From Deltaproteobacteria bacterium (GTDB lineage Bacteria; Desulfobacterota; Binatia; UTPRO1), in the NCBI GenBank assembly GCA_020848745.1, contig JADLHM010000070.1, positions 1 through 64,000 on the forward strand: a stretch of 64,000 bases of DNA. Direction: 5' to 3'. Below are positions 25,984-35,027 of the stretch, piece by piece. Numbering within the stretch: position 1 is the stretch's first letter; the number at the start of each line of letters is the position of its first letter. The notes beneath the pieces were generated by a model, which saw nothing but the letters and a program-made list of their open reading frames with translations, had not been told where the DNA came from and did not search any database. Both the position numbers and the translations under genes were made by a program.

Positions 25984-26823
25984 ATGAGCTCGCCCGAGAT
26001 GCACTCCGAGGCCGCCGAATACCTCGCCCCCCGCTCCGCCCTGCGCGAGCTCTTCAATCGCGTCTCCGAGAGCTGCGACCTGCCGCCGCTGCCCGCGGTC
26101 GCCGTACGCGCCATCGCGCTCGCCCGCGATCCGAACGTCGGCACCGATCAGCTGGTGCGTGTCGTGTCGACCGACGCCGCGCTCGCGGCGCGCGTCGTCT
26201 CGATCGCGCGTTCGGTGCGCTACATGCGGCGCGAGCCTCCCCGCACGCTCGACGCCGCCATCCAGACCGTCGGGTTCCAGGCGCTCCGGCGCATCCTCAT
26301 CGCCGCCTCGGCGCGGGCCGCCTATCGGGCCGACGACGTCGTCGCGCAGACGCTCTGGGAGCACGCGCTCGCGACCGCGCTCGCTGCCGACGAGCTCGCA
26401 CGTCTAGCGGGCGAGCCGCGCGGCGGGGGCTCGTTCATCGCCGGGCTCATGCACGACATCGGGAAGCTCGTGCTGCACCTCTCCGACGGCCGCCGCTTCG
26501 CCGCGCTCGATCACGACGACGAGGGGCGCGAGGCGGAGATCTTCGGCGTCACCCACTGCCAGGTGGGGGCATGTCTCGCGGAGCACTGGGGCCTCGAGGA
26601 CGACGTCGTGTGGGCCATCCTGGCGCATCATGACGCGCCGAAGGAGGCGCCGCTCGCCGGCCGCATCCAGCTCGCCGACGCGATCGCGTGCCGGATCGGC
26701 TACGGCTGCACGCGCGGCGGCGACGCCGAGCTGCCGCGCGATCTCGCCTCGACCGTGCCGGTCGACGAGGTGGCCGCCAACGTGCTGTCGTCGTTCGAGA
26801 CCGAGCGTACGTTGTTCGTGTAG
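25984..26823 (+). CDS. HDOD domain protein
   Basis: This 279-residue protein fits the HDOD family of single-domain signalling proteins related to HD hydrolases. LPPLPAVAVRAIALARDP is the N-terminal helix pair and VVSTDAALAARVVSIARS is the core HDOD signature. The HD motif is retained as GLMHDIGKLVL (about 156-166), and ILAHHDAP follows, so metal binding is possible, although most HDOD proteins are catalytically dead. Such proteins act in cyclic-di-GMP, motility and stress regulation through protein contacts. It is convergent with the crotonase gene (7 bp apart). Confidence 0.88.
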   Translation: MSSPEMHSEAAEYLAPRSALRELFNRVSESCDLPPLPAVAVRAIALARDPNVGTDQLVRVVSTDAALAARVVSIARSVRYMRREPPRTLDAAIQTVGFQALRRILIAASARAAYRADDVVAQTLWEHALATALAADELARLAGEPRGGGSFIAGLMHDIGKLVLHLSDGRRFAALDHDDEGREAEIFGVTHCQVGACLAEHWGLEDDVVWAILAHHDAPKEAPLAGRIQLADAIACRIGYGCTRGGDAELPRDLASTVPVDEVAANVLSSFETERTLFV

Positions 26824-26830
26824 GGCGCGG

Positions 26831-27691
26831 TCACTCGAACTCGCGCTCGCGCCACCACGGGTAGAAGGACGGCATGTCCACGCTCGGCCGGAGCGTGAAC
26901 TTCGGCGGGCGCTTCTCGAGGAAGGACGCCACGCCTTCGTGAGCGTCGGCCGACCGGCCCATCGCGAAGATCGCACGCGAGTCGACCTTGTGGGCTTCCA
27001 TCGGATGGTCGGCGCCGAGCATGCGCCAGAGCATCTGGCGCGAGAGCGCGACCGACATCGCCGACGTGCCCTCGGCCATCTCGCGCGCGAGACCGCGGGC
27101 CGTATCCAGCATGATCTCCGGCGGCGTCACCCGACTGACCAGTCCGGCCGCGAGCGCTTCCTCCGCCGCGAACACCCGTGCCGTGTAGACCCACTCCGTC
27201 GCCCGGCTGATGCCGACCAGGCGCGGCAGGAACCAGCTGCTGCACGCCTCGGGCACGATGCCGCGCTTGGTGAAGACGAAGCCCATGCGCGCGCCGGTCG
27301 CCGCGATGCGGACGTCCATCGGTAGCGTCATCGTGATGCCGACGCCGACCGCGGGGCCGTTGATCGCCGCGATCACCGGCTTCTTCGACTCGAAGATGCG
27401 GAGCGTGAGGAGGCCGCCGCCGTCGCGGTGCGTGTCGATGGTGAGCGGTTTCGCTCCGGCGGAATGGTCGAAGGCGCCACTCCCTCCGGACAGGTCGGCG
27501 CCGGCGCAGAACGCGCGCCCCGCGCCGGTCACGATGATCGCCCGCACCGCGTCGTCGGCGTCGGCGCGATCGAACGCGTCGATCATTTCGTGCATCATGC
27601 GCACGGTGAACGCATTCAGCTTGTCGGGGCGGTTCAGGGTGATGGTGAGGAGCGGGCCGTCGACGTCGTAGCGGATCTGCTCGTAGTCCAT
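26831..27691 (-). CDS. Enoyl-CoA hydratase/isomerase (crotonase) family protein
   Basis: This 286-residue protein has the crotonase oxyanion-hole elements GRAFCAGADL (about 58-67) and INGPAVGVGITMTLPMDVR (about 110-128), and one candidate catalytic Glu in GIVPEACSS (about 148). The position of the second hydratase Glu is not acidic, so dehydration, isomerisation or another CoA-ester chemistry is possible. Length and C-terminal region fit CoA hydratases used in fatty or aromatic acid breakdown. It lies 10 bp from the end of the HNH gene, so the two may share a transcript. Confidence 0.88.
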   Translation of the reverse strand: MDYEQIRYDVDGPLLTITLNRPDKLNAFTVRMMHEMIDAFDRADADDAVRAIIVTGAGRAFCAGADLSGGSGAFDHSAGAKPLTIDTHRDGGGLLTLRIFESKKPVIAAINGPAVGVGITMTLPMDVRIAATGARMGFVFTKRGIVPEACSSWFLPRLVGISRATEWVYTARVFAAEEALAAGLVSRVTPPEIMLDTARGLAREMAEGTSAMSVALSRQMLWRMLGADHPMEAHKVDSRAIFAMGRSADAHEGVASFLEKRPPKFTLRPSVDMPSFYPWWREREFE

Positions 27692-27701
27692 GGGCGTTCT
27701 C

Positions 27702-29525
27702 TTACACGTAGCGGTCCCCGATGCACGAGAAGAGCGGGAGATCCCACCGCAGCCCATCCGGCGCGGTCCCGGCCACCCGGATGATGCCGGCGTGGATCCC
27801 GTGCAGGTGGTGCGCCGCGCAGACCGTCGTACGGTTCGACCGCTGGTTCCCGCCGCCGCGTGAGCGGAAGCGGACGTGATGGTCGTGCAGGTTCCGGCGG
27901 CTCGAGCAGCCGGGCACCGTGCAACGCCAGCCGTCGCGCGTGAACACCGGGTCGCGATGCGGCGATTCGGCTTCCCAATCGACGATCACGCGCAGGAGCA
28001 AGCGTTCGAGCGCACGCCAGCGGGGCTCGCCGGCGCTCGCGAAGATCCCGAGCGCATCCCGCATCAGGGCCGTCACCGAGACGGGGCCGGCGAAGCGAAC
28101 CTCGCTCTCCGCGATCTCGATCGTGCCGGTGTCAATTTTTGTCACCGAGCTCGACGCGCTCGGACACGCGCCGATTTGCACGCCGAGCGGGCTTTCGACG
28201 AGCGGCGGCAGGAGTGACGAAAAGGGACCGTCGAGATCGCGGCGATCGAGCACCCAAGCCACCTCGTCTTGCAGGCGGCGCACGGTGACCGCGTTCGCGC
28301 GCGCGAGCCAGGCATCGGCCGTGGTTCGGTCGACGACCGGGAGAAGGGCGAGGGTGCGCGCCCAGGAGAGCCGACCCTCTTCATAGGCGGCCGCGAACGG
28401 CGCGGCACGCCGGACGCCGCGTTCGATCCGCACGAGCGCCCAGACCTTGCGCGTCGAGAGGCCGAGGCGCTCGCGGACATAGGCATCGAGCGACCGGAAT
28501 CCGAGCGCGCGGTAAAGATGGTGATCGACGAGCACTCGGAGAAGCCGGCCGATGCGCGGCTCGACCGTGCGGAGCGTGTGCAGCGCGGCGACGAGACGCG
28601 CGTCGATCTCGTGCGGGTCGGTGGATTCGGCGGGCGGCGCGAGCGACGGCGCCGTATCGGCGAGTGGGAGGTCGTTGGCGGTTGGCTCTGCAACCCTGTC
28701 GAGATCGGCGAGGGATGGATCGATCTCGATATCGACGACGGGCGCAGCGACCGACTGCCGATCACCGCGCCCGGCTCGCCGCTTCACACGAAGGAGGGCG
28801 GCGATCACACGGTCGGCGATCGTCGTCCTCATCGGGCGCGCCGCGATCCCTTCGGCGGCGATCGCTTCCGCTGCCCGCCACGCCGGGAGCGGCGCCCCCG
28901 CCATGCGGCTCGCGAGCTCGCAAGCGTGCCGCCAGAGACGCCGGATGCGACCCGGGCACTCGATCCGCAGCACGGCGACGGGCTCGCCGTCGATGAGATC
29001 GTCGTCGAAGTCCTCGACCGCCGCACTCCGATTCCGCGAGCGGTGCGCGGCCACCGTCGCGCTCAGCACGTCGATCGAGCGCGTGCGCGCGAGGCGCACC
29101 CACGCCGATTCGGTGGCGGCCGTCGCGACGCCAACCAGCAGCCGCAGCTGCGTCCACGAAAGGGTGCCGTCGTGAAACTCCGCCGCGATCCGTGGGCGAT
29201 CCGCCAGCCGCCTGGCGACGAACGCCGCTTCTTCGACTGCGCGGGCGGACAAGCCCAGTCGCTCGCGAGCGTAGTCGGCGAGCCGCGCGAACCCGAGCCG
29301 GCCATAGGAGCGCCGGCCCAGCAACAGGTCCGCGTACATCCCGATCGTCAGCCGCGCGGATGCCTCGGTGCGACATGCCACCCGCAGGCCACGGTCGATG
29401 TCGATCGCGAGGCGCTCGCGCTCCACCACGCGGACCCGCTCGGCTTCGGCGCGCGCGCACGCGACGAGCCGCGGACGGCCCGCCGGCACGCGGGCAAAGG
29501 AGGGTCGGGCGGCGAGGTGCGACAT
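27702..29525 (-). CDS. HNH endonuclease-domain protein with duplicated DUF222-like region
   Basis: The protein has 607 residues. Two similar helical modules are visible: residues 75-155 (GRLGFARLADYARERLGLSA ... GTLSWTQLRLLVGVA) and 340-425 (RALGFRSLDAYVRERLGLST ... GRLSWARTLALLPVV). The C-terminal HNH/treble-clef domain at about 533-580 has CTVPGC, NLHDHHVRFRSRGGG and VCAAHH, giving the Cys4/His arrangement and the catalytic His. DUF222/HNH proteins occur in many mobile or defence-like settings, but their targets are mostly unknown. The start at ATG 29525 fits a good promoter 22-51 bases upstream. It is divergent from the DUF262 gene, with a 235-bp shared control region. Confidence 0.82.
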   Translation of the reverse strand: MSHLAARPSFARVPAGRPRLVACARAEAERVRVVERERLAIDIDRGLRVACRTEASARLTIGMYADLLLGRRSYGRLGFARLADYARERLGLSARAVEEAAFVARRLADRPRIAAEFHDGTLSWTQLRLLVGVATAATESAWVRLARTRSIDVLSATVAAHRSRNRSAAVEDFDDDLIDGEPVAVLRIECPGRIRRLWRHACELASRMAGAPLPAWRAAEAIAAEGIAARPMRTTIADRVIAALLRVKRRAGRGDRQSVAAPVVDIEIDPSLADLDRVAEPTANDLPLADTAPSLAPPAESTDPHEIDARLVAALHTLRTVEPRIGRLLRVLVDHHLYRALGFRSLDAYVRERLGLSTRKVWALVRIERGVRRAAPFAAAYEEGRLSWARTLALLPVVDRTTADAWLARANAVTVRRLQDEVAWVLDRRDLDGPFSSLLPPLVESPLGVQIGACPSASSSVTKIDTGTIEIAESEVRFAGPVSVTALMRDALGIFASAGEPRWRALERLLLRVIVDWEAESPHRDPVFTRDGWRCTVPGCSSRRNLHDHHVRFRSRGGGNQRSNRTTVCAAHHLHGIHAGIIRVAGTAPDGLRWDLPLFSCIGDRYV

Positions 29526-29531
29526 CGGAGA

Positions 29532-29543
29532 CTCTCCGGAGAG
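29532..29543. promoter_or_regulatory. 12-bp perfect palindrome over the HNH gene leader
   Basis: CTCTCCGGAGAG lies between the -10 box and the ATG of the HNH gene and contains its GGAG ribosome-binding sequence. A regulator bound here, or a hairpin in the mRNA, would affect HNH expression. No regulator is assigned. Confidence 0.5.
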
Positions 29544-29546
29544 CGA

Positions 29547-29576
29547 AGAATAGGCGAAACCCAGTACGGTAGTCAA
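29547..29576 (-). promoter_or_regulatory. Sigma-70-type promoter of the HNH gene
   Basis: On the minus strand TTGACT (29576-29571) is followed after 18 bp by TATTCT (29552-29547), and the ATG is 21 bp further. The -35 box overlaps a second inverted repeat, TCAAGA-AAAA-TCTTGA (29573-29588), a candidate operator. Confidence 0.6.
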
Positions 29577-29760
29577 GAAAAATCTTGACGGTCGAGGCAA
29601 GGGCCATCCCGATGGAAAGCGGATTTGCGCCACCCGTCCGGAAGTGGTGACATCGCCCGACAAATCAGAGTTCTTGATCGCGCTCAGGTTCATCTTGCAT
29701 CCCACGATGCCGATCTGAGATCGCGATGCGCACCTGCCCCGCCCGTAGAGGAGTCTCCGA

Positions 29761-31947
29761 TTGGAAACCCAGGTCCGCACGCCCCAAACGGTCTTCATGC
29801 AGCCGCAGCGCCTCGTCGTCCCGCTCTTCCAGCGCCCCTACGTCTGGAACGAAGAGAGTCAGTGGGAACCGCTCTGGGAGGACGTCACTCGCCTTGCCGA
29901 CCGTGTCCTCGCGCGACCGACCGATCGCCATCACCCGCACTTCCTTGGCGCCGTCGTGCTCCAGCAGGTCCCGAAGCAGACGGGGCAGATGCAGGAGCGG
30001 ACGATCATCGACGGCCAGCAACGGCTGACCACGTTGCAACTGTTGCTCGATGCGCTGCATGCCGAGCTACTGGCGGTCGGAGCGCAGGCGCCGGCGATGC
30101 GGATCGAGCCTCTCGTGATGAACGCCGAGCCGTTTTGTGTGAAACCGGAGGATCGGTTCAAGGTCTGGCCGACCAATCGCGACCGCTCGGCCTTCAATGC
30201 CGTCATGGCGGCCTCGCCGCCGATCGACTACGCGGGGCTTGGGCACGTCGGTGAGCGCATGGTGGAAGCGCACCGCTTTTTCCACGCTCGGGCGCACGAG
30301 TGGCTGGGAACGGCAGGGCCGGACGCGGTCGCGACCCGCGCCGCCGCGATCGAGACCGTCGTGCGAGACCTGCTGCAAGTGGTCGTGATCGATCTCGCCG
30401 CGGACGAGAACGCGCAGGAGATCTTCGAGACGCTGAACGCTCGCGGCGCCCAACTGACCGCGGCCGACCTCATCAAGAACTTCATTTTTCAGCGCCTGCT
30501 CGAGCTCGGGACGGACGTCGAGGCGGCGTATCGGAAGCACTGGGCGGAGTTCGAGACCGGGTTCTGGGAGACCGAGATCGCCGTTGGTCGCGTGCGTTAT
30601 CCGCGCTCCTCGATCTTCCTGAATCATTGGCTGGTGGCGCGGACGGCCGAGGAGGTCGTGGCGCGCGAGGTGTTCGACCGGTTCAAACGCTTCGCTGATC
30701 ACGAAGCCGGCGTGCCGATGAGCGGGCTGCTCTCGAGGATTCACGAGGCGTCGCAGGTCTACCGCCGGTTCGTGACGGGGGCGGCCACGCCTACCGGTCC
30801 GATCGACCGCCTCGGGCTATTCGGATACCGCACCGGCGTTCTGGAAAGCGAGGTCATCAAGCCGCTCGTCCTCGGTCTTCTGGATCCCGAAGAGGCGGAG
30901 ATTCCGCACGAGCAGATCAGCAAGGCGCTCGACGTCGTCGAAAGCTGGATGGTGCGCCGCATGTTGGTTCGCGCCACGACCAAAGCGTACAACCAAGTGA
31001 TCGCGGAGCTCGTCGCGCAGGTCCGCAAGGGTGACCGGAGCTGCGCGGGGGACATCATCGAGACGTATCTGCGCGCTCAAGCGAGCGAGAGTCGCTACTG
31101 GCCGGACGACGCCGAGGTCCGCGAGGAGCTCGGCACACTCCAGGCGTACCGGCGGCTGGGTCGCGGCCGCTTGCGGATGGTGCTCGAGGCGATCGAGGAC
31201 TTCCAACGCGGGTGGAGGGACGGCCGGCCGGGATTCGGCGACGAGCGCGTCGCCCGCGGCAAGCTCGTGATCGAGCACGTCATGCCGCGAAAGTGGGTGT
31301 CGCACTGGCCGCTCACCGCCGGGGGAGATACCGAGACTGACCGCGAGCGGCTGCTCCACACGCTGGGGAACCTGACACTGCTGACGGGGAAGCTGAACTC
31401 CAAAGTCTCGAACGGTCCCTGGCTCGGCGCGGGCGGGAAGCGCGAGGCGCTCGAATCGCACGACGTGCTCGTCCTGAACCGCGAGCTCCTCAAGAGGGCA
31501 GCCGAGCAGTGGAGCGAGGTTGCGATCCGCCGCCGCACGGAGGAGCTCACGGAGAGCATCCTCCAGATCTGGCCCGTGCCGCCCGGCCATCGCGCGAACT
31601 TCCAGCGCGATCGCCGCCCCCGCCTCCGAAAGTTCGTGCAACTCGCCGACCTCATCAGCGCCGGCAAGCTCATGCCCGGCATGTCGCTCCATCCGCGCCG
31701 CAAGACGCTCGCCGATCGGGTCGCGATACTGCTCCCCGACGGCCGGATCGAGGTCGACGGTCGCATCTTCACCCGACCATCCGAAGCCGCCGTTGCGATC
31801 ACGGGCCGGCCGACCAAGGGCTGGTACTTCTTCCTGGTGGATCAGGCATCCCGCCGCTCCCTGCAGGACGTCCGCCTCGACTACGTCGAAGCGATGTCGG
31901 TCGACGACGACGATCTCGATGACGAACCGACCGAGGACGACGACTGA
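29761..31947 (+). CDS. DUF262-DUF1524 protein with C-terminal RAMA domain (GmrSD-like defence nuclease)
   Basis: The protein has 728 residues. The N-terminal DUF262 (GmrS-like, ParB-fold NTPase) has LFQRPYVWN (about 22-30) and the signature IDGQQRLTTL (83-92). The DUF1524 His-Me-finger nuclease region has VIEHVMPRKW (about 503-512) and HTLGNLTLLTGKLNSKVSN (about 532-550), with the catalytic His and Asn. The C-terminal RAMA-like domain is at about 655-705 (LLPDGRIEVDGRIFTRPSEA, then ITGRPTKGWYFF), a module found with restriction and methylase enzymes. The tail is acidic. GmrSD-type enzymes cleave modified phage DNA. The start is TTG at 29761, supported by GAGGAG seven bases before it. A RAMA module could provide target reading, which is inference. 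Confidence 0.85.
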   Translation: METQVRTPQTVFMQPQRLVVPLFQRPYVWNEESQWEPLWEDVTRLADRVLARPTDRHHPHFLGAVVLQQVPKQTGQMQERTIIDGQQRLTTLQLLLDALHAELLAVGAQAPAMRIEPLVMNAEPFCVKPEDRFKVWPTNRDRSAFNAVMAASPPIDYAGLGHVGERMVEAHRFFHARAHEWLGTAGPDAVATRAAAIETVVRDLLQVVVIDLAADENAQEIFETLNARGAQLTAADLIKNFIFQRLLELGTDVEAAYRKHWAEFETGFWETEIAVGRVRYPRSSIFLNHWLVARTAEEVVAREVFDRFKRFADHEAGVPMSGLLSRIHEASQVYRRFVTGAATPTGPIDRLGLFGYRTGVLESEVIKPLVLGLLDPEEAEIPHEQISKALDVVESWMVRRMLVRATTKAYNQVIAELVAQVRKGDRSCAGDIIETYLRAQASESRYWPDDAEVREELGTLQAYRRLGRGRLRMVLEAIEDFQRGWRDGRPGFGDERVARGKLVIEHVMPRKWVSHWPLTAGGDTETDRERLLHTLGNLTLLTGKLNSKVSNGPWLGAGGKREALESHDVLVLNRELLKRAAEQWSEVAIRRRTEELTESILQIWPVPPGHRANFQRDRRPRLRKFVQLADLISAGKLMPGMSLHPRRKTLADRVAILLPDGRIEVDGRIFTRPSEAAVAITGRPTKGWYFFLVDQASRRSLQDVRLDYVEAMSVDDDDLDDEPTEDDD

Positions 31948-31998
31948 CGCGCGAGATCGTAGAGCTCTTCCGAGTCCTGGTCTAAACGGAGATTCCCG

Positions 31999-33507
31999 AT
32001 GCCGCTCTTCCTTAGTCGCGCCGCGCTCGCCGCCCTCGTCTTCGGCGTGCTCCTCGCCGTCTATTCCTCGTCGCGCGGGCCGCTGCCGACGTGGGATGCG
32101 TATGCCAACGTGTTCCCGGCGCTCAGCCTCGTGAACGACGGCGACTTCGTGCTCGCGCCCACCGAGATTCCCTTTCTCTTCGACTGGAGCCTGCCGGCGA
32201 GCGGGCGCCGGCTCCAGGTGCCGGTGTGGGATCGCATGGTGATCGACGGGCGGCCGGCGGCCGAGCTCTATCGGGAAGGGAAGCTCCGGCCCGAAGGGTC
32301 GCCGTACTACTTCGTTGTCCGGACGCCGACCGGCGAGTATGTGGGGAGCGAGCCGCCGGGGACGGCGGTCGTGGCGGCGCCGTTCTACGCGGCGCTGGCG
32401 CTGCCGGACGTCGCCCGGAGCCTCCGCGACGTCCGGCCGCTCGTCGAGAAGAACGGGCTCGTGGCGGCCGTGCTGACCGCTGCGACCGCGGCGATCCTCT
32501 TCCTCACGGCGGCGCGCTTCCTCGACACCGGGCGCGCGCTGCTCGTCGCGGCGATCTTCGGGCTCGGGTCGTGTGCCTGGTCGCTCGGCAGCCAGGCGCT
32601 CTGGGCGCAGGCGGGAATGCAGCCGTTCCTCGCGCTCGGCATCGACCAGTTCCTGCGCATCCGCGACCGTCGCGGCCATGCGCTCGTCGCGGGGCTCGCG
32701 CTCGGCGCCGCGGTCGCGTGCCGTTCGACGAGCCTCGTCGTGCTGGCGGCGCTCGGCCTCCATCTCCTCGCGACCGACCGCAAGTCCTTGGTGCTCGTCG
32801 TCGCGGGCGCGCTCGCGCCGCTCGCGGGCCTCGCGGCCTACAACCTCCGCTACTTCGGCTCGCCCCTCGTCGAAGCGCACGCGCTCATGGGACCGGCGGT
32901 CGCGCTCCGCAAGACGGGTGTCGCCGACCTCTGGCAGACGCCGCTCTGGGAAGGCGCGCTCGGCCTCCTCGCGAGCCCGGGCCGCGGGCTACTCGTCTAC
33001 TCGCCGGTGCTCGTCCTCGCGTTCGTCGGCGCGTGGCGCGTCGTGCGCGGGCGGGCGGACCGCGCGTTCTTGCCGATCGTCGCGGCGGCCGCCGCGATCA
33101 TGGTGGTGCGGTTCAAGTGGTTCGATTGGTGGGGTGGGTACAGCTACGGCTACCGGCCGCTCATGGACGCGATCGTGCCGTTCGCCGTGTTGTTGATCCC
33201 GGCGCTCGCCGCCGCCCGGCCGACGGCGCTCCGCCGCGCCGCCGTCGCCGCGGCCCTCGCGTGGTCGGTCTTCGTGCAATGGGTGGGGACCGCGTACGAC
33301 AGCGACAGCTGGGACCGTCACGGTGGATTCGACCGCCGCGTCACCCGCAGCATCGACGAGCCGCGCTGGCGCGAGCGGCTGTGGTCGATCGGTGAGAATC
33401 CGATCGTGTTCTACTGGCGCCACCGCGCCGAGGCGGTCGCGCGCCGCGAGGCGAGCCTCGCGGAGTTCGCGCGGACGCCGTTCGAGGTGCGGCGCCCGAC
33501 GCCGTGA
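31999..33507 (+). CDS. Polytopic membrane protein, glycosyltransferase GT-C-like, unknown
   Basis: This 502-residue protein has about 9-10 membrane segments. After the first helix comes GPLPTWDAYANVFPALSLV, with an Asp (D-A-Y) in the first outside loop as in GT-C enzymes. A later loop has FKWFDWWGGYSYGYRPLMDA, and a cytosolic or periplasmic tail is rich in Arg. No family is certain; an oligosaccharyl- or polyprenyl-sugar transferase function is inferred from topology only. GGAG precedes the ATG by about 8 bases. It begins 51 bp after the DUF262 gene, on the same strand. Confidence 0.65.
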   Translation: MPLFLSRAALAALVFGVLLAVYSSSRGPLPTWDAYANVFPALSLVNDGDFVLAPTEIPFLFDWSLPASGRRLQVPVWDRMVIDGRPAAELYREGKLRPEGSPYYFVVRTPTGEYVGSEPPGTAVVAAPFYAALALPDVARSLRDVRPLVEKNGLVAAVLTAATAAILFLTAARFLDTGRALLVAAIFGLGSCAWSLGSQALWAQAGMQPFLALGIDQFLRIRDRRGHALVAGLALGAAVACRSTSLVVLAALGLHLLATDRKSLVLVVAGALAPLAGLAAYNLRYFGSPLVEAHALMGPAVALRKTGVADLWQTPLWEGALGLLASPGRGLLVYSPVLVLAFVGAWRVVRGRADRAFLPIVAAAAAIMVVRFKWFDWWGGYSYGYRPLMDAIVPFAVLLIPALAAARPTALRRAAVAAALAWSVFVQWVGTAYDSDSWDRHGGFDRRVTRSIDEPRWRERLWSIGENPIVFYWRHRAEAVARREASLAEFARTPFEVRRPTP

Positions 33508-33620
33508 AGCGGTGGTCCGCCGAGCGAGGTGGTGGCGGCGCGCGACCCCATCCGTGCCTGAAACGGCAACCCCACCGAGCGCGGTGCGGCAGCGTTCCCC
33601 GCGTTAGGGCAGCGCAGCGG

Positions 33621-34211
33621 TCAGCCGAGGATCTCGGCGACCCGGAAGAAGACGCGCGGAAACGCGACCATGGCGATGCGCCGGCCGCGGACCAGCCGCT
33701 GGTGCTCGCGGTACCCGCTTGCCGAGGGGCGCCGGTACACTTCGAGCGCCTTCCCGGGGATGTCGATCAGCCAGAGCTCGCGCACGTGCTTGCGGGCGTA
33801 GAGATTCGACTTGATGCGACGGTCGTAGGAGACGCTCGAGTCCGCGACCTCGATCGCGAGCAGCACGTCGGATGGGCGGGCGTAGACGGTGCTGTAGAAA
33901 TCGGCCCGCACTGCGAGGAGTGTCAGATCGGGCTGCGGCTCGGAGTAGTCGTCGAGGACGACGGGATTCTGCACGCTGACGACGACCCGCGCCCCGAGCC
34001 GCCGCGAAAAGAGCGCGTTCAGACGGTTGACGCCGCCGATATGTCGCATGCCGATCGGGCACATGTGGAGGACGTCACCCTCGATGAGCTCGACGCGGGA
34101 ATCCTCGTCGAAGATTCCCGCGTCGCCCATGCGGTGGTACTCGTCGATCGTGAAGCGGTGCCGGACCGGCATCGTATCGTCGACGGCTTCGTGAGCAACG
34201 GCGCGTGCCAT
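33621..34211 (-). CDS. Uma2 family (DUF820) putative restriction-like endonuclease
   Basis: This 196-residue protein has the length and fold pattern of Uma2 PD-(D/E)xK proteins. It begins with a helix-strand FTIDEYHRMGDAGIFDEDSR, then VELIEGDVLHM. The core motif is EPQPDLTLLAV ... VLLAIEVADSS ... RRIKSNLYAR, giving the Asp, Glu-x-(Ala) and Lys of the active site, and it ends with LWLIDIPGKALEVYR. The biological target of the family is unknown. The start at ATG 34211 has AGGA about 8 bases upstream. An in-frame ATG at 34229 is possible. It stands alone. Confidence 0.85.
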   Translation of the reverse strand: MARAVAHEAVDDTMPVRHRFTIDEYHRMGDAGIFDEDSRVELIEGDVLHMCPIGMRHIGGVNRLNALFSRRLGARVVVSVQNPVVLDDYSEPQPDLTLLAVRADFYSTVYARPSDVLLAIEVADSSVSYDRRIKSNLYARKHVRELWLIDIPGKALEVYRRPSASGYREHQRLVRGRRIAMVAFPRVFFRVAEILG

Positions 34212-34373
34212 TGCCGAGTTCCTAACCATACTGGTTCGCCTTTCGAGAACACATTTCGTGGTGACCGGCGCCGTTGAGATCATGCGCTAGGCGTGCGAGC
34301 GGCGCATCGCTCCGAGTAGCGGGTCGTCGCTTGACCGTTCCGCTGCGCGCGCGCTACGCCGTCGCGCGTGCGG

Positions 34374-35015
34374 ATGAATGCGGCGGCGAGGCGGAGGCTC
34401 TTCGAGACGGTGCGGGATCATCTCGGCATGCACGTGAAGAAGCTGCATGCGCGGATGAGCTGGAAGGTCTTCCGGAAGGGCGCGTCGGTCCGGAACTGCG
34501 ACGGCAGCTGCTGCCTCAAGGGCTCGGTCGCGTCGTACGACGAGTACCGGAACATCCTGAAGCACAAGGCGCTGATCGCCCCGTACATGACGTCGCGCGC
34601 GCGCACCAAGCCCGACCGCTGGTTCGAGGCGCGGGTGAAGAAGGACCCCGACTACCTCTGCGGCAAGGCGGTCGCGACCCGCGTGCTCGACGGCGCGTGC
34701 GTGTTCCGCCGTGACGATCGCCTGTGCGCGCTGCACGTCGCGGGCGAGAAGGAGCTCGGCACGCCCTTCAAGTTGAAGCCGGCGATCTGTCTCCTGTGGC
34801 CGCTCTGCGTCGTCGACGGCGAGCTCGACGTCAGCTACGCTTCCTTCACGCGCCGCAAGGAATGCTGCGCCCCGGTTCGGAACGGCGCCCGGACCATCTA
34901 CGACGTGATCGGCCCCGACGATGCCTCGATCCGCATGATGGCGCGGAAGGAGAACTCGCGCGGCGGGAGCGGCGAGATGCCGCCGCACTTGCGGCGCGGA
35001 CCGACGAAGTCCTGA
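34374..35015 (+). CDS. Cys-rich DUF3109/YkgJ-like metal-binding protein
   Basis: The 213-residue protein contains conserved-looking cysteines in VRNCDGSCCLKGS (about 40-52), DYLCGK, DGACVF, DRLCALH and PAICLLWPLCVVD, with RKECCAP at about 164. The order of CxxxCC, a 'C.F...D..CaLH' centre and 'FKLKPaiCLLWPL' fits the DUF3109/YkgJ group, thought to bind zinc or an Fe-S cluster. The reaction is unknown. A GTG start two codons earlier (34368) is also possible. It is divergent from the Uma2 gene and convergent with ychF. Confidence 0.7.
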   Translation: MNAAARRRLFETVRDHLGMHVKKLHARMSWKVFRKGASVRNCDGSCCLKGSVASYDEYRNILKHKALIAPYMTSRARTKPDRWFEARVKKDPDYLCGKAVATRVLDGACVFRRDDRLCALHVAGEKELGTPFKLKPAICLLWPLCVVDGELDVSYASFTRRKECCAPVRNGARTIYDVIGPDDASIRMMARKENSRGGSGEMPPHLRRGPTKS

Positions 35016-35027
35016 CGCCGCGGCCCC

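Noticed and set aside
33508-33620. Possible terminator between the GT-C-like gene and the Uma2 gene
   Set aside because: Only a 5-bp stem (CACCG/CGGTG near 33573) was found, too weak to call in this GC-rich sequence.
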